Of a stretch of DNA of 23,548 nt, positions 16,917-23,548 are shown in pieces. Made by a program: the position numbers and the translations under genes. The first letter of the stretch is position 1. The number at the start of each line of letters is the position of its first letter. The notes under the pieces were generated by a model that made no database searches, was not told where the DNA came from, and saw nothing but the letters and a program-made list of their open reading frames with translations. The DNA is from an uncultured Ruminiclostridium sp. (GTDB lineage Bacteria > Bacillota > Clostridia > Oscillospirales > Ruminococcaceae), in contig CAKSTB010000028.1 of NCBI GenBank assembly GCA_934490165.1, forward strand, positions 1 through 23,548, written 5' to 3'.

Positions 16917-17393
16917 TTACTGCTGTACGCCGTTATTGTTATTATTGTTGAAATTGTTGTTGTCGGGTGTAGCGTAATTATTGTTGTTATAGTTGTTGGG
17001 AGCGGCGTAGTTTGCATTGTTGTAACCGTTATTAGCATTAGGGTCATAAGTGTTGTTCATATTGGGATTATAACCGTTATTCATGTTAGGGTTGTAGCCG
17101 TTGTTCATGTTGGGATTATAGCCATTGTTCATATTAGGATTATAACCGTTATTCATATTAGGATTGTAGCCGTTGTTCATGTTGGGGTTGTAGAAGTCCT
17201 CGTCCTTTGCGCAAAGCAGAAGAATACCGCCTATAAAGCTACAGAATAAAAGAACGCATACGCTCATACCTGTTGAGGGGCGCTGACCCTTGCCCATCTG
17301 GCTTAATGCGATACCGCCGAATACAAGCGGGAGTATCAGCCAGAAGCCGCAAACCATACCGATGATTATAAATACCTGTGCTGCTGTTTTCAT
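16917..17393 (-). CDS. Small membrane protein with Asn-rich octapeptide repeats
   Basis: A 158-residue protein of unknown function. Residues ~4-30 and ~43-61 are two hydrophobic helices separated by a short loop with MGKGQRPS, resembling the small two-helix membrane proteins (DUF4190-like) common in Gram-positives. The rest is a low-complexity tail: about seven units of YNPNMNNG, the last ones varied (YNPNMNNT, YDPNANNG), followed by Asn/Tyr/Ala-rich sequence ending GVQQ. The tail is uncharged and probably disordered. The ATG at 17393 has GAGGT 9-10 nt upstream. A strong promoter lies at 17453-17481 and a terminator follows, so it is a single-gene unit. The 24-bp DNA repeat allows in-frame length variation. 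Confidence 0.8.
   Translation of the reverse strand: MKTAAQVFIIIGMVCGFWLILPLVFGGIALSQMGKGQRPSTGMSVCVLLFCSFIGGILLLCAKDEDFYNPNMNNGYNPNMNNGYNPNMNNGYNPNMNNGYNPNMNNGYNPNMNNTYDPNANNGYNNANYAAPNNYNNNNYATPDNNNFNNNNNNGVQQ
17024..17191 (-). repeat. 24-bp tandem repeat coding for YNPNMNNG units
   Basis: Seven consecutive 24-bp units with mainly synonymous third-position differences between copies. The sequence conservation is stronger at the protein level than the DNA level in the last units. Copy number is likely to vary by slippage or recombination without shifting the frame. Confidence 0.85.
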
Positions 17394-17452
17394 AATTACA
17401 TACCTCTTTTTTCAATAAGTGACACACATTCCGATATTGTGTATCTTTTGTC

Positions 17453-17481
17453 AGTATACCACATCAGTACACCGGTGTCAA
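17453..17481 (-). promoter_or_regulatory. Promoter of the Asn-rich repeat protein gene
   Basis: Minus-strand -35 TTGACA (17476-17481) and -10 TATACT (17453-17458), 17-bp spacer, located just after the end of the EamA transporter gene. No strong terminator separates the upstream operon, so some read-through into this gene is possible. Confidence 0.78.
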
Positions 17482-17500
17482 TATTTTCTGTTAACAGTTC

Positions 17501-18403
17501 TTAATTTTCCGTCACGGATTTTTTATCCTTGCGGTTGTTGTAGATAAACATCGCAACGCCCACGCCGCATATTATCACATATCCGATAAAGCTCCATATG
17601 TCCGGCAGCTGTGAGAACATCATAAACCCGAGCAGTGCCGAGAATATTATCTGCGAATAATCGTATACCGATATTTCCTTTGCCGGGGCGAATTTATACG
17701 CCGCAGTTATGCTGAACTGTCCGCCTGCCGCCGCAAGTCCCGCGCCTAGCAGTATAAGCCACTGCTGCCATGTCATACTGTGAAAATCGAACAGTAAAAA
17801 CGGCAGTGTCACAAGGCAGGAAAAGCCCGAGAAGAAGAACACGATATACGGTCCTTTCTCGCCCCTTATTCCGAGCCATCTTACAGCCGTGTAAGCCGCG
17901 CCCGCGCCCATACCGCCGAGAAATCCCAGCAGTGACGGCACAAGCTCCAGATTTGCAAAGCTCGGCTTGATTATAAGCAGGCTTCCCGCAAACGCAATTA
18001 TTACGCCGAGCGTCTGGACTAAATTAGTACGTTCCCGAAGGAACAACGCCGAAAATACTATAACAAAGAACGGCGACATTTTGTTGAGCATTGCCGCGTC
18101 CGATAACGCTAAATGGTCTACCGCATAGAAGTTGCCGAGTATGCCGAGCGTTCCGCATACCGAGCGTATCAGAAGTGCGCCGATGTTCTTCTTGCTCTGC
18201 GGTAAAAATGAGCCTTTCTGCTTTATCAGTATCGCCGCCGCAAATATAAACGCGACAAGGTTTCTGAAAAAGCTCTTCTGCACAGACGGCAGATCGCCCG
18301 CCAGCCTTACGAATGCTCCCATAAACGCAAAGCAAAAGGCGGAGCTGATAATACACAGCACGCCTTTCTGCTTCTGCGGTATCCTGTTTAAAATTCCCGC
18401 CAT
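17501..18403 (-). CDS. EamA/DMT-family transporter
   Basis: A 300-residue drug/metabolite transporter superfamily protein with ten predicted helices formed by two EamA repeats (residues ~10-140 and ~155-290). The first repeat includes the typical FCFAFMGAFVRLAGDLPSVQKSFFRNLVAF and SALFLRERTNLVQTLGVIIAFAGSLLI patterns, split here over helices 1-2 and 4-5. Family members export or import amino acids, nucleotides or other small metabolites. It begins 2 bp after the stop of the 206-residue gene, with GGAGGAG lying inside that gene's end, indicating translational coupling in the ileS operon. Control by an isoleucine T-box makes an amino-acid substrate plausible, but this is inference only. Confidence 0.88.
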   Translation of the reverse strand: MAGILNRIPQKQKGVLCIISSAFCFAFMGAFVRLAGDLPSVQKSFFRNLVAFIFAAAILIKQKGSFLPQSKKNIGALLIRSVCGTLGILGNFYAVDHLALSDAAMLNKMSPFFVIVFSALFLRERTNLVQTLGVIIAFAGSLLIIKPSFANLELVPSLLGFLGGMGAGAAYTAVRWLGIRGEKGPYIVFFFSGFSCLVTLPFLLFDFHSMTWQQWLILLGAGLAAAGGQFSITAAYKFAPAKEISVYDYSQIIFSALLGFMMFSQLPDIWSFIGYVIICGVGVAMFIYNNRKDKKSVTEN

Positions 18404-18405
18404 AG

Positions 18406-19026
18406 CTACTCCTCCACCGCTTCGTCAAACGGCAGAATTACAGTCTGCGGCAGTGTTATCTCGCCGCCCGATGAGAAAAGCTCGGGGCGGTCAAACTTAT
18501 AGCTTATCCTAAGCGAGCTTACAGCCTTTGTTATTTCCTCGTCCGTAAGTCCCGACCTGTCGATAACAAATATGAGCGACACCTTACTGTTGTTGAAACG
18601 GTCGATCGAGGCTATGTTTGTTTCCTTGAACACAAACGCCTGCTTTTCATACGGTATGTCGTCGATCGAGAACTGAATGTTATCTATCTTGTACATTCCG
18701 ATATTGGTGAATGTGAACACCATCTCGACACGCAGGAAGTTCTCGGGCTTTGACATATCAAAATCCGTGTCGCTGAGTAGCTTGCTTGTAGAGCCGCTGT
18801 CAAGATGAGTGCCGTCTTTGAGCTTATCATATACGTTTTTTATCGTATTGTCAAAGCTCTGTCCGCTGTAGGTGTGAAGCCGTGTATACCCATACTGCAC
18901 CTGTACCGGGAACGCGAATTGCGTTACCACGACCAAAACAGCAACAGCAACGACCAGCACCCATATCAGAGCCTTACGGACTGCGTTATGTCCGAAAAGG
19001 CTCGTCAATGTCTGCTTGAAGCTCAT
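18406..19026 (-). CDS. Membrane-anchored protein of unknown function
   Basis: A 206-residue protein I do not recognise. Residues 1-18 are a short basic cytoplasmic tail, ~19-40 form one transmembrane helix (LIWVLVVAVAVLVVVTQFAF), and the remaining ~165 residues are predicted extracytoplasmic, with alternating beta-type sequence and no Cys, so no disulfides. No catalytic motif is evident. Its ATG overlaps the ileS TGA by four bases (ATGA) and the transporter gene starts 2 bp after its stop, so it is the middle gene of a tightly coupled operon. A role as partner to the transporter is possible but not shown. Confidence 0.75.
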   Translation of the reverse strand: MSFKQTLTSLFGHNAVRKALIWVLVVAVAVLVVVTQFAFPVQVQYGYTRLHTYSGQSFDNTIKNVYDKLKDGTHLDSGSTSKLLSDTDFDMSKPENFLRVEMVFTFTNIGMYKIDNIQFSIDDIPYEKQAFVFKETNIASIDRFNNSKVSLIFVIDRSGLTDEEITKAVSSLRISYKFDRPELFSSGGEITLPQTVILPFDEAVEE

Positions 19027-22000
19027 ACTTTCTTGACACCGAGAGTTACGTTCTCGCCGTTTATATCCTGCTCCTTTGTAAATCCGTCAGTCTTGCCGGT
19101 CACTATCTCATCGGCAAGTGTATCCTCTGAGATGCTGTCCTTGTTGCGGGTCAGTATCTCGGCTACCTTGTCACTGCCGTCGCAGTAGATAACGATGTGA
19201 TCCATAACCTCAAAGCCGGCGTCCTTACGCATTGTCTGTATCTTACTTACGATCTCTCTTACGTTACCCTCTTCAATAAGCTCGGGTGTAAGAGCTGTAT
19301 CGAGAACTATCGTATAACCTCTGTCGGTCACTACCGCATAGCCCTCCTTCTGATGCTCATCTATCAGCAGGTCGTCCTTTGCTATCTGAACATCACCTGT
19401 TGAAAGCGTCAGCGTCATAGCGCCAGTTTCACGGATCTCGTTCATAGCCTTCTGACCGTCAACCTCTGCAAGCTTTGTTCTGACTTCACCTATCTGCTTG
19501 CCGAAACGCGCACCGAGCGTTTTGAGCTGGGGCTTGAAGGTGTAGCTTGTGAAGTGGTCGGTGTTATCTATAAAGCTGATCTCCTTGATGTTAAGCTCAT
19601 CCTTTACGATATCCGCATACATAGGCTCAAGTGTCTTATCGCCCTTTACCATTATCTTTGATATAGGCTGTCTGTTCTTGATGTTAGCGGCATTTCTTGC
19701 GGCACGTCCGAGCGTTACAACTGTCAGAACAGTATCCATCTCTTCCTCAAGATGCTTGTCGATAAGCTTTTCGTCTACTGTGGGGAAGTCGCACAGATGT
19801 ACGCTTACGGGAGCGTTCTTATCAAGTGAGCAAACAAGATTTCTGTAGATATCATCGCATACGAAAGGAGTCATAGGAGCAGATGTCTTTGCGATAGTTA
19901 CAAGCGCTGTGTACAGCGTCATATACGCGTTTATCTTATCCTGTGTGAGTTCCTTCGACCAGAAACGTTCTCTGCTGCGGCGGACATACCAGTTACTCAT
20001 CTCATCAACGAAATCCTGTAATGCTCTTGCCGCTTCGGGTATACGGTAGTTTGCGAGGTTATCGTCAACCGCACCTACAACGGTGTTCAGTCTTGATAAC
20101 AGCCACTTATCCATAACGCCGAGCTTATCAACGTCAAGCGTGTACTTTGTCGCGTCAAAGTTATCTATATTAGCGTACAGAACGTAGAATGCATAGGTGT
20201 TCCACAGAGTAGAGATATACTTTCTCTGACCCTCGTTTACTGCCTTTGCGTGGAATCTGTTGGGAAGCCACGGAGCTGAGTTTGTATAGAAGTACCAACG
20301 GATAGCGTCTGCACCGTGCTCAGCCAGCGACTCGAACGGGTCAACAGCGTTGCCCTTGGACTTTGACATCTTCTGTCCGTCCTTATCAAGCACAAGTCCG
20401 AGAACGATAACGTTCTTATAAGGAGCTTTGTTGAACAGGAGTGTTGATATAGCAAGCAGTGAGTAGAACCAGCCTCTTGTCTGGTCAACAGCCTCGGAGA
20501 TGAAGTCTGCGGGGAACTGCTTTTCAAACTTTTCCTTGTTCTCAAAAGGATAGTGATGCTGTGCGAAAGGCATTGAACCGCTGTCGAACCAGCAGTCGAT
20601 AACCTCGGGCACTCTCTTCATCTGCTTACCGCAGTGAGGGCACTTTATTGTAACCGCGTCGATATAGGGACGGTGGAGCTCGATATCATCGGGGCAGTTG
20701 TCCGACATCGACTTAAGCTCTTCGATACTGCCGATAGCGTGCTTGTGACCGCATTCGCACTCCCAGATATTAAGAGGAGTACCCCAGTATCTGTTTCTTG
20801 AAAGTCCCCAGTCCTGAACATTCTCGAGCCAGTCGCCGAAACGGTTTTTGCCGACGCTCTCGGGTATCCAGTTGATGGTTTCATTGTTTCTGATAAGGTC
20901 GTCCTTGACAGCCGTCATCTTGATGAACCACGACTCTCTTGCATAGTACAGCAGAGGTGTGTCGCATCTCCAGCAGTGCGGATAGCTGTGCTCAAACTTG
21001 GGTGCGTCAAACAGCAAGCCCTTTTCGTCAAGATCCTTAAGCACCATAGGGTCAGCTTTCTTTACGAATACGCCTGCGTAAGGTGTTTCGGCGGTCATAT
21101 TACCCTTGCCGTCAACGAGCTGTACGAAAGGCAGGTCATACTTTCTGCCGACCTTAGCGTCGTCCTCACCGAAAGCGGGAGCAATATGAACAACACCTGT
21201 ACCGTCGGTCAGTGTTACATAGGTGTCGCATACTACATAGTAGCCCTTCTTATGCTGTTTTGCGCAGATATCAACGGCGCAGTCGAATAAAGGCTCGTAC
21301 TCCTTGCCCTCAAGGTCCTTGCCTATATACTTTTCAACTACCTCATAGGGAGCTGTGGGCTTGTCGCCGCCGAGCACCGTGTCACACAGAGCCTCGGCAA
21401 GATAATATGTGTAGCCGTCTGCTGTCTTTACCTTAACATAGGTTTCATCGGGGTTTACGCAGAGTGCAACGTTTGAGGGAAGCGTCCAGGGGGTTGTTGT
21501 CCATGCGAGGATATAAGCGTCCTCGTCCTTAACCTTGAAGCGTACGACCGCAGAACGTTCCTTAACGTCCTTATAGCCCTGAGCTACCTCGTGGCTCGAA
21601 AGCGGAGTTCCGCAACGGGGGCAGTAGGGAACTATCTTGAAGCCCTTGTATAAAAGACCCTTTTCCCATATCTGCTTTAATGCCCACCACTCGGACTCGA
21701 TGAAGTTGTTGTCATATGTTACATACGGATCGTCCATATCAGCCCAGAAGCCGACAGTGCGCGAGAAGTTCTCCCACATACCCTTGTACTTCCATACGCT
21801 TTCCTTACACTTTGTGATGAACGGATCAAGTCCGTACTTTTCGATCTGATCCTTGCCGTCAAGACCGAGCATCTTCTCAACTTCCAGCTCAACGGGAAGT
21901 CCGTGAGTGTCCCAGCCTGCCTTACGGGGAACGTCATAACCCTTCATAGTGCGGTATCTCGGGATCATATCCTTGATAACACGGGTAAGAACGTGACCGA

Positions 22001-22172
22001 TATGCGGCTTGCCGTTAGCCGTAGGCGGACCGTCATAGAATGTGTAGGTCTTGTCGCCCTTTCTCTGCTCCATACTCTTGCGGAATATGTCGTTGTCATG
22101 CCAGAACTTTTCTGTCTGCTTTTCTCTCTCGACAAAATTTACCGAGGTAGGTACTTTTTCGTAAAGTGACAT
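19023..22172 (-). CDS. ileS: Isoleucyl-tRNA synthetase, type 2 (IleS2-like)
   Basis: A class I aminoacyl-tRNA synthetase of 1049 residues charging tRNA-Ile. The HIGH motif is PHIGH at 57-60 and the KMSKS motif is KMSKSKGN beginning near 601. The editing domain shows TTTPWTLPSNVAL and GTGVVHIAPAFGEDD. Four Cys-pair sites (CPRC, CWRC, CECG, CPHC) are consistent with zinc-binding knuckles. The C-terminal part is the anticodon-binding and extended domain. Length above 1000, GPPTANGKPHIGH and KMSKSKGN rather than KMSKSLGN place it in the eukaryote-like type 2 group, which is intrinsically less sensitive to mupirocin. I chose ATG 22172 because AGGAGG lies 7 nt upstream; an in-frame ATG at 22199 lacks one. 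It is headed by a T-box leader. Confidence 0.97.
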   Translation of the reverse strand: MSLYEKVPTSVNFVEREKQTEKFWHDNDIFRKSMEQRKGDKTYTFYDGPPTANGKPHIGHVLTRVIKDMIPRYRTMKGYDVPRKAGWDTHGLPVELEVEKMLGLDGKDQIEKYGLDPFITKCKESVWKYKGMWENFSRTVGFWADMDDPYVTYDNNFIESEWWALKQIWEKGLLYKGFKIVPYCPRCGTPLSSHEVAQGYKDVKERSAVVRFKVKDEDAYILAWTTTPWTLPSNVALCVNPDETYVKVKTADGYTYYLAEALCDTVLGGDKPTAPYEVVEKYIGKDLEGKEYEPLFDCAVDICAKQHKKGYYVVCDTYVTLTDGTGVVHIAPAFGEDDAKVGRKYDLPFVQLVDGKGNMTAETPYAGVFVKKADPMVLKDLDEKGLLFDAPKFEHSYPHCWRCDTPLLYYARESWFIKMTAVKDDLIRNNETINWIPESVGKNRFGDWLENVQDWGLSRNRYWGTPLNIWECECGHKHAIGSIEELKSMSDNCPDDIELHRPYIDAVTIKCPHCGKQMKRVPEVIDCWFDSGSMPFAQHHYPFENKEKFEKQFPADFISEAVDQTRGWFYSLLAISTLLFNKAPYKNVIVLGLVLDKDGQKMSKSKGNAVDPFESLAEHGADAIRWYFYTNSAPWLPNRFHAKAVNEGQRKYISTLWNTYAFYVLYANIDNFDATKYTLDVDKLGVMDKWLLSRLNTVVGAVDDNLANYRIPEAARALQDFVDEMSNWYVRRSRERFWSKELTQDKINAYMTLYTALVTIAKTSAPMTPFVCDDIYRNLVCSLDKNAPVSVHLCDFPTVDEKLIDKHLEEEMDTVLTVVTLGRAARNAANIKNRQPISKIMVKGDKTLEPMYADIVKDELNIKEISFIDNTDHFTSYTFKPQLKTLGARFGKQIGEVRTKLAEVDGQKAMNEIRETGAMTLTLSTGDVQIAKDDLLIDEHQKEGYAVVTDRGYTIVLDTALTPELIEEGNVREIVSKIQTMRKDAGFEVMDHIVIYCDGSDKVAEILTRNKDSISEDTLADEIVTGKTDGFTKEQDINGENVTLGVKKV

Positions 22173-22203
22173 CTTTTTTCCTCCTGTTTTGCAAATCACC
22201 CTT

Positions 22204-22253
22204 CCGTATGGAATCTTTCCCGGAAACCATCGGGGGGGTCGGGGTTAGCCCCC
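22204..22253. repeat. Structured GC-rich element in the ileS 5' leader
   Basis: Between the T-box terminator and the ileS ribosome-binding site lie two adjacent hairpins: one at 22204-22233 with nested arms (ATGG/CCAT around TTTCC/GGAAA), and one made from the G-run at 22232-22238 or 22241-22244 with the C-run at 22249-22253. It is unlike the AT-rich surroundings and could be an inserted intergenic repeat or modulate ribosome access. Confidence 0.5.
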
Positions 22254-22280
22254 TCTGCATATTATTTATTGCGTTTGCGG

Positions 22281-22320
22281 AAAATAAAAAGCCCTTATCC
22301 TCCGAAAAGGATAAGGACTA
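22281..22320 (-). terminator. T-box regulated terminator
   Basis: Stem TAGTCCTTATCC (22320-22309) with GGATAAGGGC (22300-22291), an 8-nt loop, and a T-rich run TTTTTATTTT on the minus strand. It lies about 110 nt before the ileS start codon and is the off-state structure of the T-box. Confidence 0.88.
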
Positions 22321-22550
22321 TAATCTCATAACAGTCTTTATAACCACCGTTTCGTCATTCCGTCAAATGCGTTCCGTATAACGGCGGAAAACCGTCCCGT
22401 TCTACTCTCACGGCGATGTGCCGCAATTTCGGCGGGCAGCTTGGAGGTGATTTTCATACGGTACTTCTGCGCCGACCTCTCACCGTCGTCGGCTCGCTTT
22501 GGCTTCATATCCGCACTACTGTCCTCGTCACAGCCTTTGAATATCATACA
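22281..22550 (-). promoter_or_regulatory. Isoleucine-specific T-box riboswitch of the ileS operon
   Basis: The leader has the features of a T-box. Stem I begins near 22535 with GTGACGAGGACAGTAGT, containing the kink-turn and AGUA S-turn elements. The apical part has AGCGAG and a GCCGAC/GTCGGC stem holding GGTGAGAG. The specifier is AUC (Ile), 22451-22449, in the context GAAAAUCACC. A stem beginning AGTAGAACGGGACGG follows. The T-box core reads ACGGUGGUUAUAAAG (bulge 22346-22340); UGGU matches the A73-CCA end of tRNA-Ile, but the usual following ACC is UAU. The competing terminator is the AGTCCTTATCC/GGATAAGGGC hairpin with a T-run (22320-22281); its 5' arm can also pair with AAAGACU to form the antiterminator. 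Confidence 0.87.
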
Positions 22551-22555
22551 CATTG

Positions 22556-22584
22556 ATTATACAATCAAATTTTCCCTTTGTCAA
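22556..22584 (-). promoter_or_regulatory. ileS operon promoter
   Basis: Perfect -35 TTGACA (22579-22584) and perfect -10 TATAAT (22556-22561) on the minus strand with a 17-bp spacer. Transcription starting near 22549 places the T-box stem I immediately at the 5' end of the RNA. Confidence 0.9.
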
Positions 22585-22788
22585 GCGTTTTTGGGTAAAA
22601 ATGTGATTTATTTTATCAGATGTAAATTTACATATGCAACACTTTCTCGTTTTATAAAAAATTCGTGCGGTCGCATTGACCATATCGCTCCATGCGCTTT
22701 ATGATTTCCTGCCGACCCGCATAATAAAGCCTGATACGATAATCCCCAAAATATTTTTAGTTTTTTTCGTATTTTTTTAAAAAAGCTC
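22585..22788. other. Divergent intergenic region without a gene
   Basis: About 200 bp between the leftward ileS promoter and the rightward tRNA promoter. It is AT-rich with long T and A runs (22751-22785) that could act as an UP-element for the tRNA promoter. No ORF, hairpin or repeat of note was seen. Confidence 0.6.
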
Positions 22789-22817
22789 TTGACAAATGTC
22801 AGAAAACCGTGTATAAT
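22789..22817 (+). promoter_or_regulatory. tRNA-Pro promoter
   Basis: Plus-strand perfect -35 TTGACA (22789-22794) and perfect -10 TATAAT (22812-22817) with a 17-bp spacer, ending 12 bp before the mature tRNA. An A/T-run block lies immediately upstream of the -35. Confidence 0.9.
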
Positions 22818-22829
22818 ATCTACTGTTAT

Positions 22830-22906
22830 CTGGGTGTGGCGCAGATTGGTAGCGCGCTACCTTGGGGTGGTAGAGGCCGCAGGTTCAAATCCTGTCACTC
22901 AGACCA
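22830..22906 (+). tRNA. tRNA-Pro(GGG)
   Basis: A complete 77-nt cloverleaf with encoded CCA. The acceptor stem is CTGGGTG/CACTCAG (one G-T pair), U8-G9, the D arm is GCGC/GCGC with loop AGATTGGTA, the anticodon stem is CTACC/GGTAG with loop TTGGGGT, and the T arm is GCAGG/CCTGT with loop TTCAAAT. Anticodon positions 34-36 are GGG with G37, and C1-G72 with A73 are typical of bacterial tRNA-Pro. It reads CCC and CCU codons. Its own promoter and terminator make it a solitary transcription unit. Confidence 0.95.
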
Positions 22907-22910
22907 AAAG

Positions 22911-22944
22911 CACTGTAGTTTCAAAAGAACTACAGTGTTTTTTT
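22911..22944 (+). terminator. tRNA-Pro terminator
   Basis: A perfect 10-bp stem CACTGTAGTT (22911-22920) with AACTACAGTG (22928-22937), 7-nt loop, then TTTTTTT on the plus strand, five bases after the tRNA CCA end. A weaker AAAAGGC/GCCTTTT hairpin follows at 22953-22975 and might act as a backup. Confidence 0.92.
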
Positions 22945-23090
22945 ATGCTCTAAAAAGGCCTGTATAATGCCTTTTATCATATGCAATACCAACAGCCCCG
23001 GAAATCAGACGGCAGAAAACCGCCTCGCCCATCGCCCCAATTTTCTCTCCTTCCGCAAGCATCGTTAAAGCATCACATCTCCCCGCCACA

Positions 23091-23127
23091 AAAAATCAGG
23101 CATCAGCTTTCACGCCAATGCCCGATT
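23091..23127 (-). terminator. Minus-strand terminator with no assigned gene
   Basis: Stem AATCGGGCAT (23127-23118) with ATGCCTGATT (23103-23094), one mismatch and a 14-nt loop, followed by a T-run (TTTTTT counting the last stem bases) on the minus strand. Nothing on the minus strand to its right within the window is an obvious gene, so it ends an unrecognised transcript or is a relic. Confidence 0.7.
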
Positions 23128-23490
23128 AAAACTATTAACTTTTCCTAAGAGTTTTATTTAGTTAGGCAATAATTCTCATTACAGCACATTTCCAATAAGG
23201 CAGTATTATGAAACATACAGCCAACACCACTGAAAACAGCTTCGATACCGACAAGTTGTTAATAATTTCGTGAGTGTATCAATGCAACTGCACTGTCACC
23301 GAAACTTTCCAAAAACGTACTATCCCAAGATATCTGTACAGTCCCCCGGGTCGAACAGAGCGTCAGCGTCCCGCTTATGACGGACTTTTAAACGCAATCG
23401 TTTGTTTGTCTTATCGCCAACACCCCATTATGGCAGAAGAGAAAAGGAGTCAGGAAAGTGGGATGCGTGACTGGGGCTGTGACACAACCC

Positions 23491-23545
23491 GAAAAAGAAA
23501 AAGTGAGTCGAAGCGCAAAAAATAGTGCGCACGGCTCACTTTTTT
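23491..23545. terminator. Bidirectional terminator at the right edge
   Basis: Outer stem GTGAGTCG (23503-23510) with CGGCTCAC (23532-23539) and inner GCGC/GCGC (23513-23516, 23527-23530). T-runs follow on the plus strand (23540-23545) and on the minus strand (complement of 23491-23502). It most likely ends a minus-strand gene located just beyond the right edge. Confidence 0.75.
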
Positions 23546-23548
23546 GGT

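Larger units (their letters stand above)
22945..23548. other. Gene-poor right end of the window
   Basis: About 600 bp with no convincing coding region. Open frames on both strands are short, lack ribosome-binding sites and show no recognisable sequence. It holds a weak hairpin (22953-22975), a minus-strand terminator (23091-23127) and a bidirectional terminator at the edge (23491-23545). No common structural RNA (tmRNA, SRP RNA, RNase P RNA) was recognised. Confidence 0.55.

Noticed and set aside
22338..22553. Minus-strand 71-codon frame upstream of ileS
   Set aside because: It coincides with the T-box RNA, whose conserved elements explain the sequence.
23208..23273. 21-codon plus-strand frame with an AAGG tract upstream
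   Set aside because: Too short and unsupported; no promoter or conserved feature nearby.
23470..23492. GGGGCTGTGACACAACCC as a possible insertion-sequence end
   Set aside because: Only one end-like segment is present, with no partner inverted repeat, target duplication or transposase remnant.
23274..23525. Plus-strand 83-codon frame at the right end
   Set aside because: No ribosome-binding site, low-complexity basic C-terminus, and its end lies inside the terminator stem.

Overview
The window reads as chromosomal DNA of a Clostridia-class Bacillota, probably a gut member of the Oscillospiraceae/Ruminococcaceae. This is inference from gene content and style: an isoleucine T-box leader, NrdR, SecDF, a BspA-type leucine-rich-repeat surface protein with Fn3 domains, purine-rich ribosome-binding sites and sigma70-type promoters with 17-bp spacers. 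No phage, insertion sequence, integrase or CRISPR array was recognised. Every protein gene lies on the minus strand; the only plus-strand gene is a tRNA-Pro near the right end.

Layout, left to right (transcription runs right to left). Positions 1-259 hold no gene but carry a consensus minus-strand promoter firing out of the left edge. nrdR (260-709) has its own promoter. A two-gene unit follows: a YfhO-family membrane protein (1609-4350, TTG start) and a sugar-phosphate isomerase/epimerase-like TIM barrel (791-1588). A hairpin terminator separates it from the co-translated pair secD-secF (4485-6961). purB (7075-8514) encodes the long, human-like form of adenylosuccinate lyase. A 327-bp gap holds the purB promoter, a small palindromic repeat cluster and the terminator of the next gene.

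The centre (8842-16578) is one 2578-residue secreted protein. It has a signal peptide, nine capped blocks of BspA-type LRRs, a Cys-x-x-Cys-rich module array and six nearly identical Fn3 domains. Its roughly 210-nt leader has a consensus promoter, a short cysteine-containing ORF and a strong intrinsic terminator just before the ribosome-binding site, so expression is probably controlled by attenuation. Next come a small two-helix membrane protein with an 8-residue Asn-rich repeat (16917-17393) and an ileS - anchored hypothetical - EamA transporter operon (17501-22172). That operon is headed by a T-box riboswitch with an AUC (Ile) specifier. Beyond a divergent promoter region is tRNA-Pro(GGG) with its promoter and terminator. 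The last ~600 bp have no convincing gene but contain two further terminators.

Functionally this is mostly housekeeping (deoxynucleotide control, purine synthesis, protein export, Ile-tRNA charging) surrounding one large accessory surface protein. The observations most worth pursuing are the terminator and Cys-codon leader ORF of the giant gene, the recent 486-bp exact internal duplication in it, and the placement of a drug/metabolite transporter and an anchored protein of unknown function in an isoleucine T-box operon.
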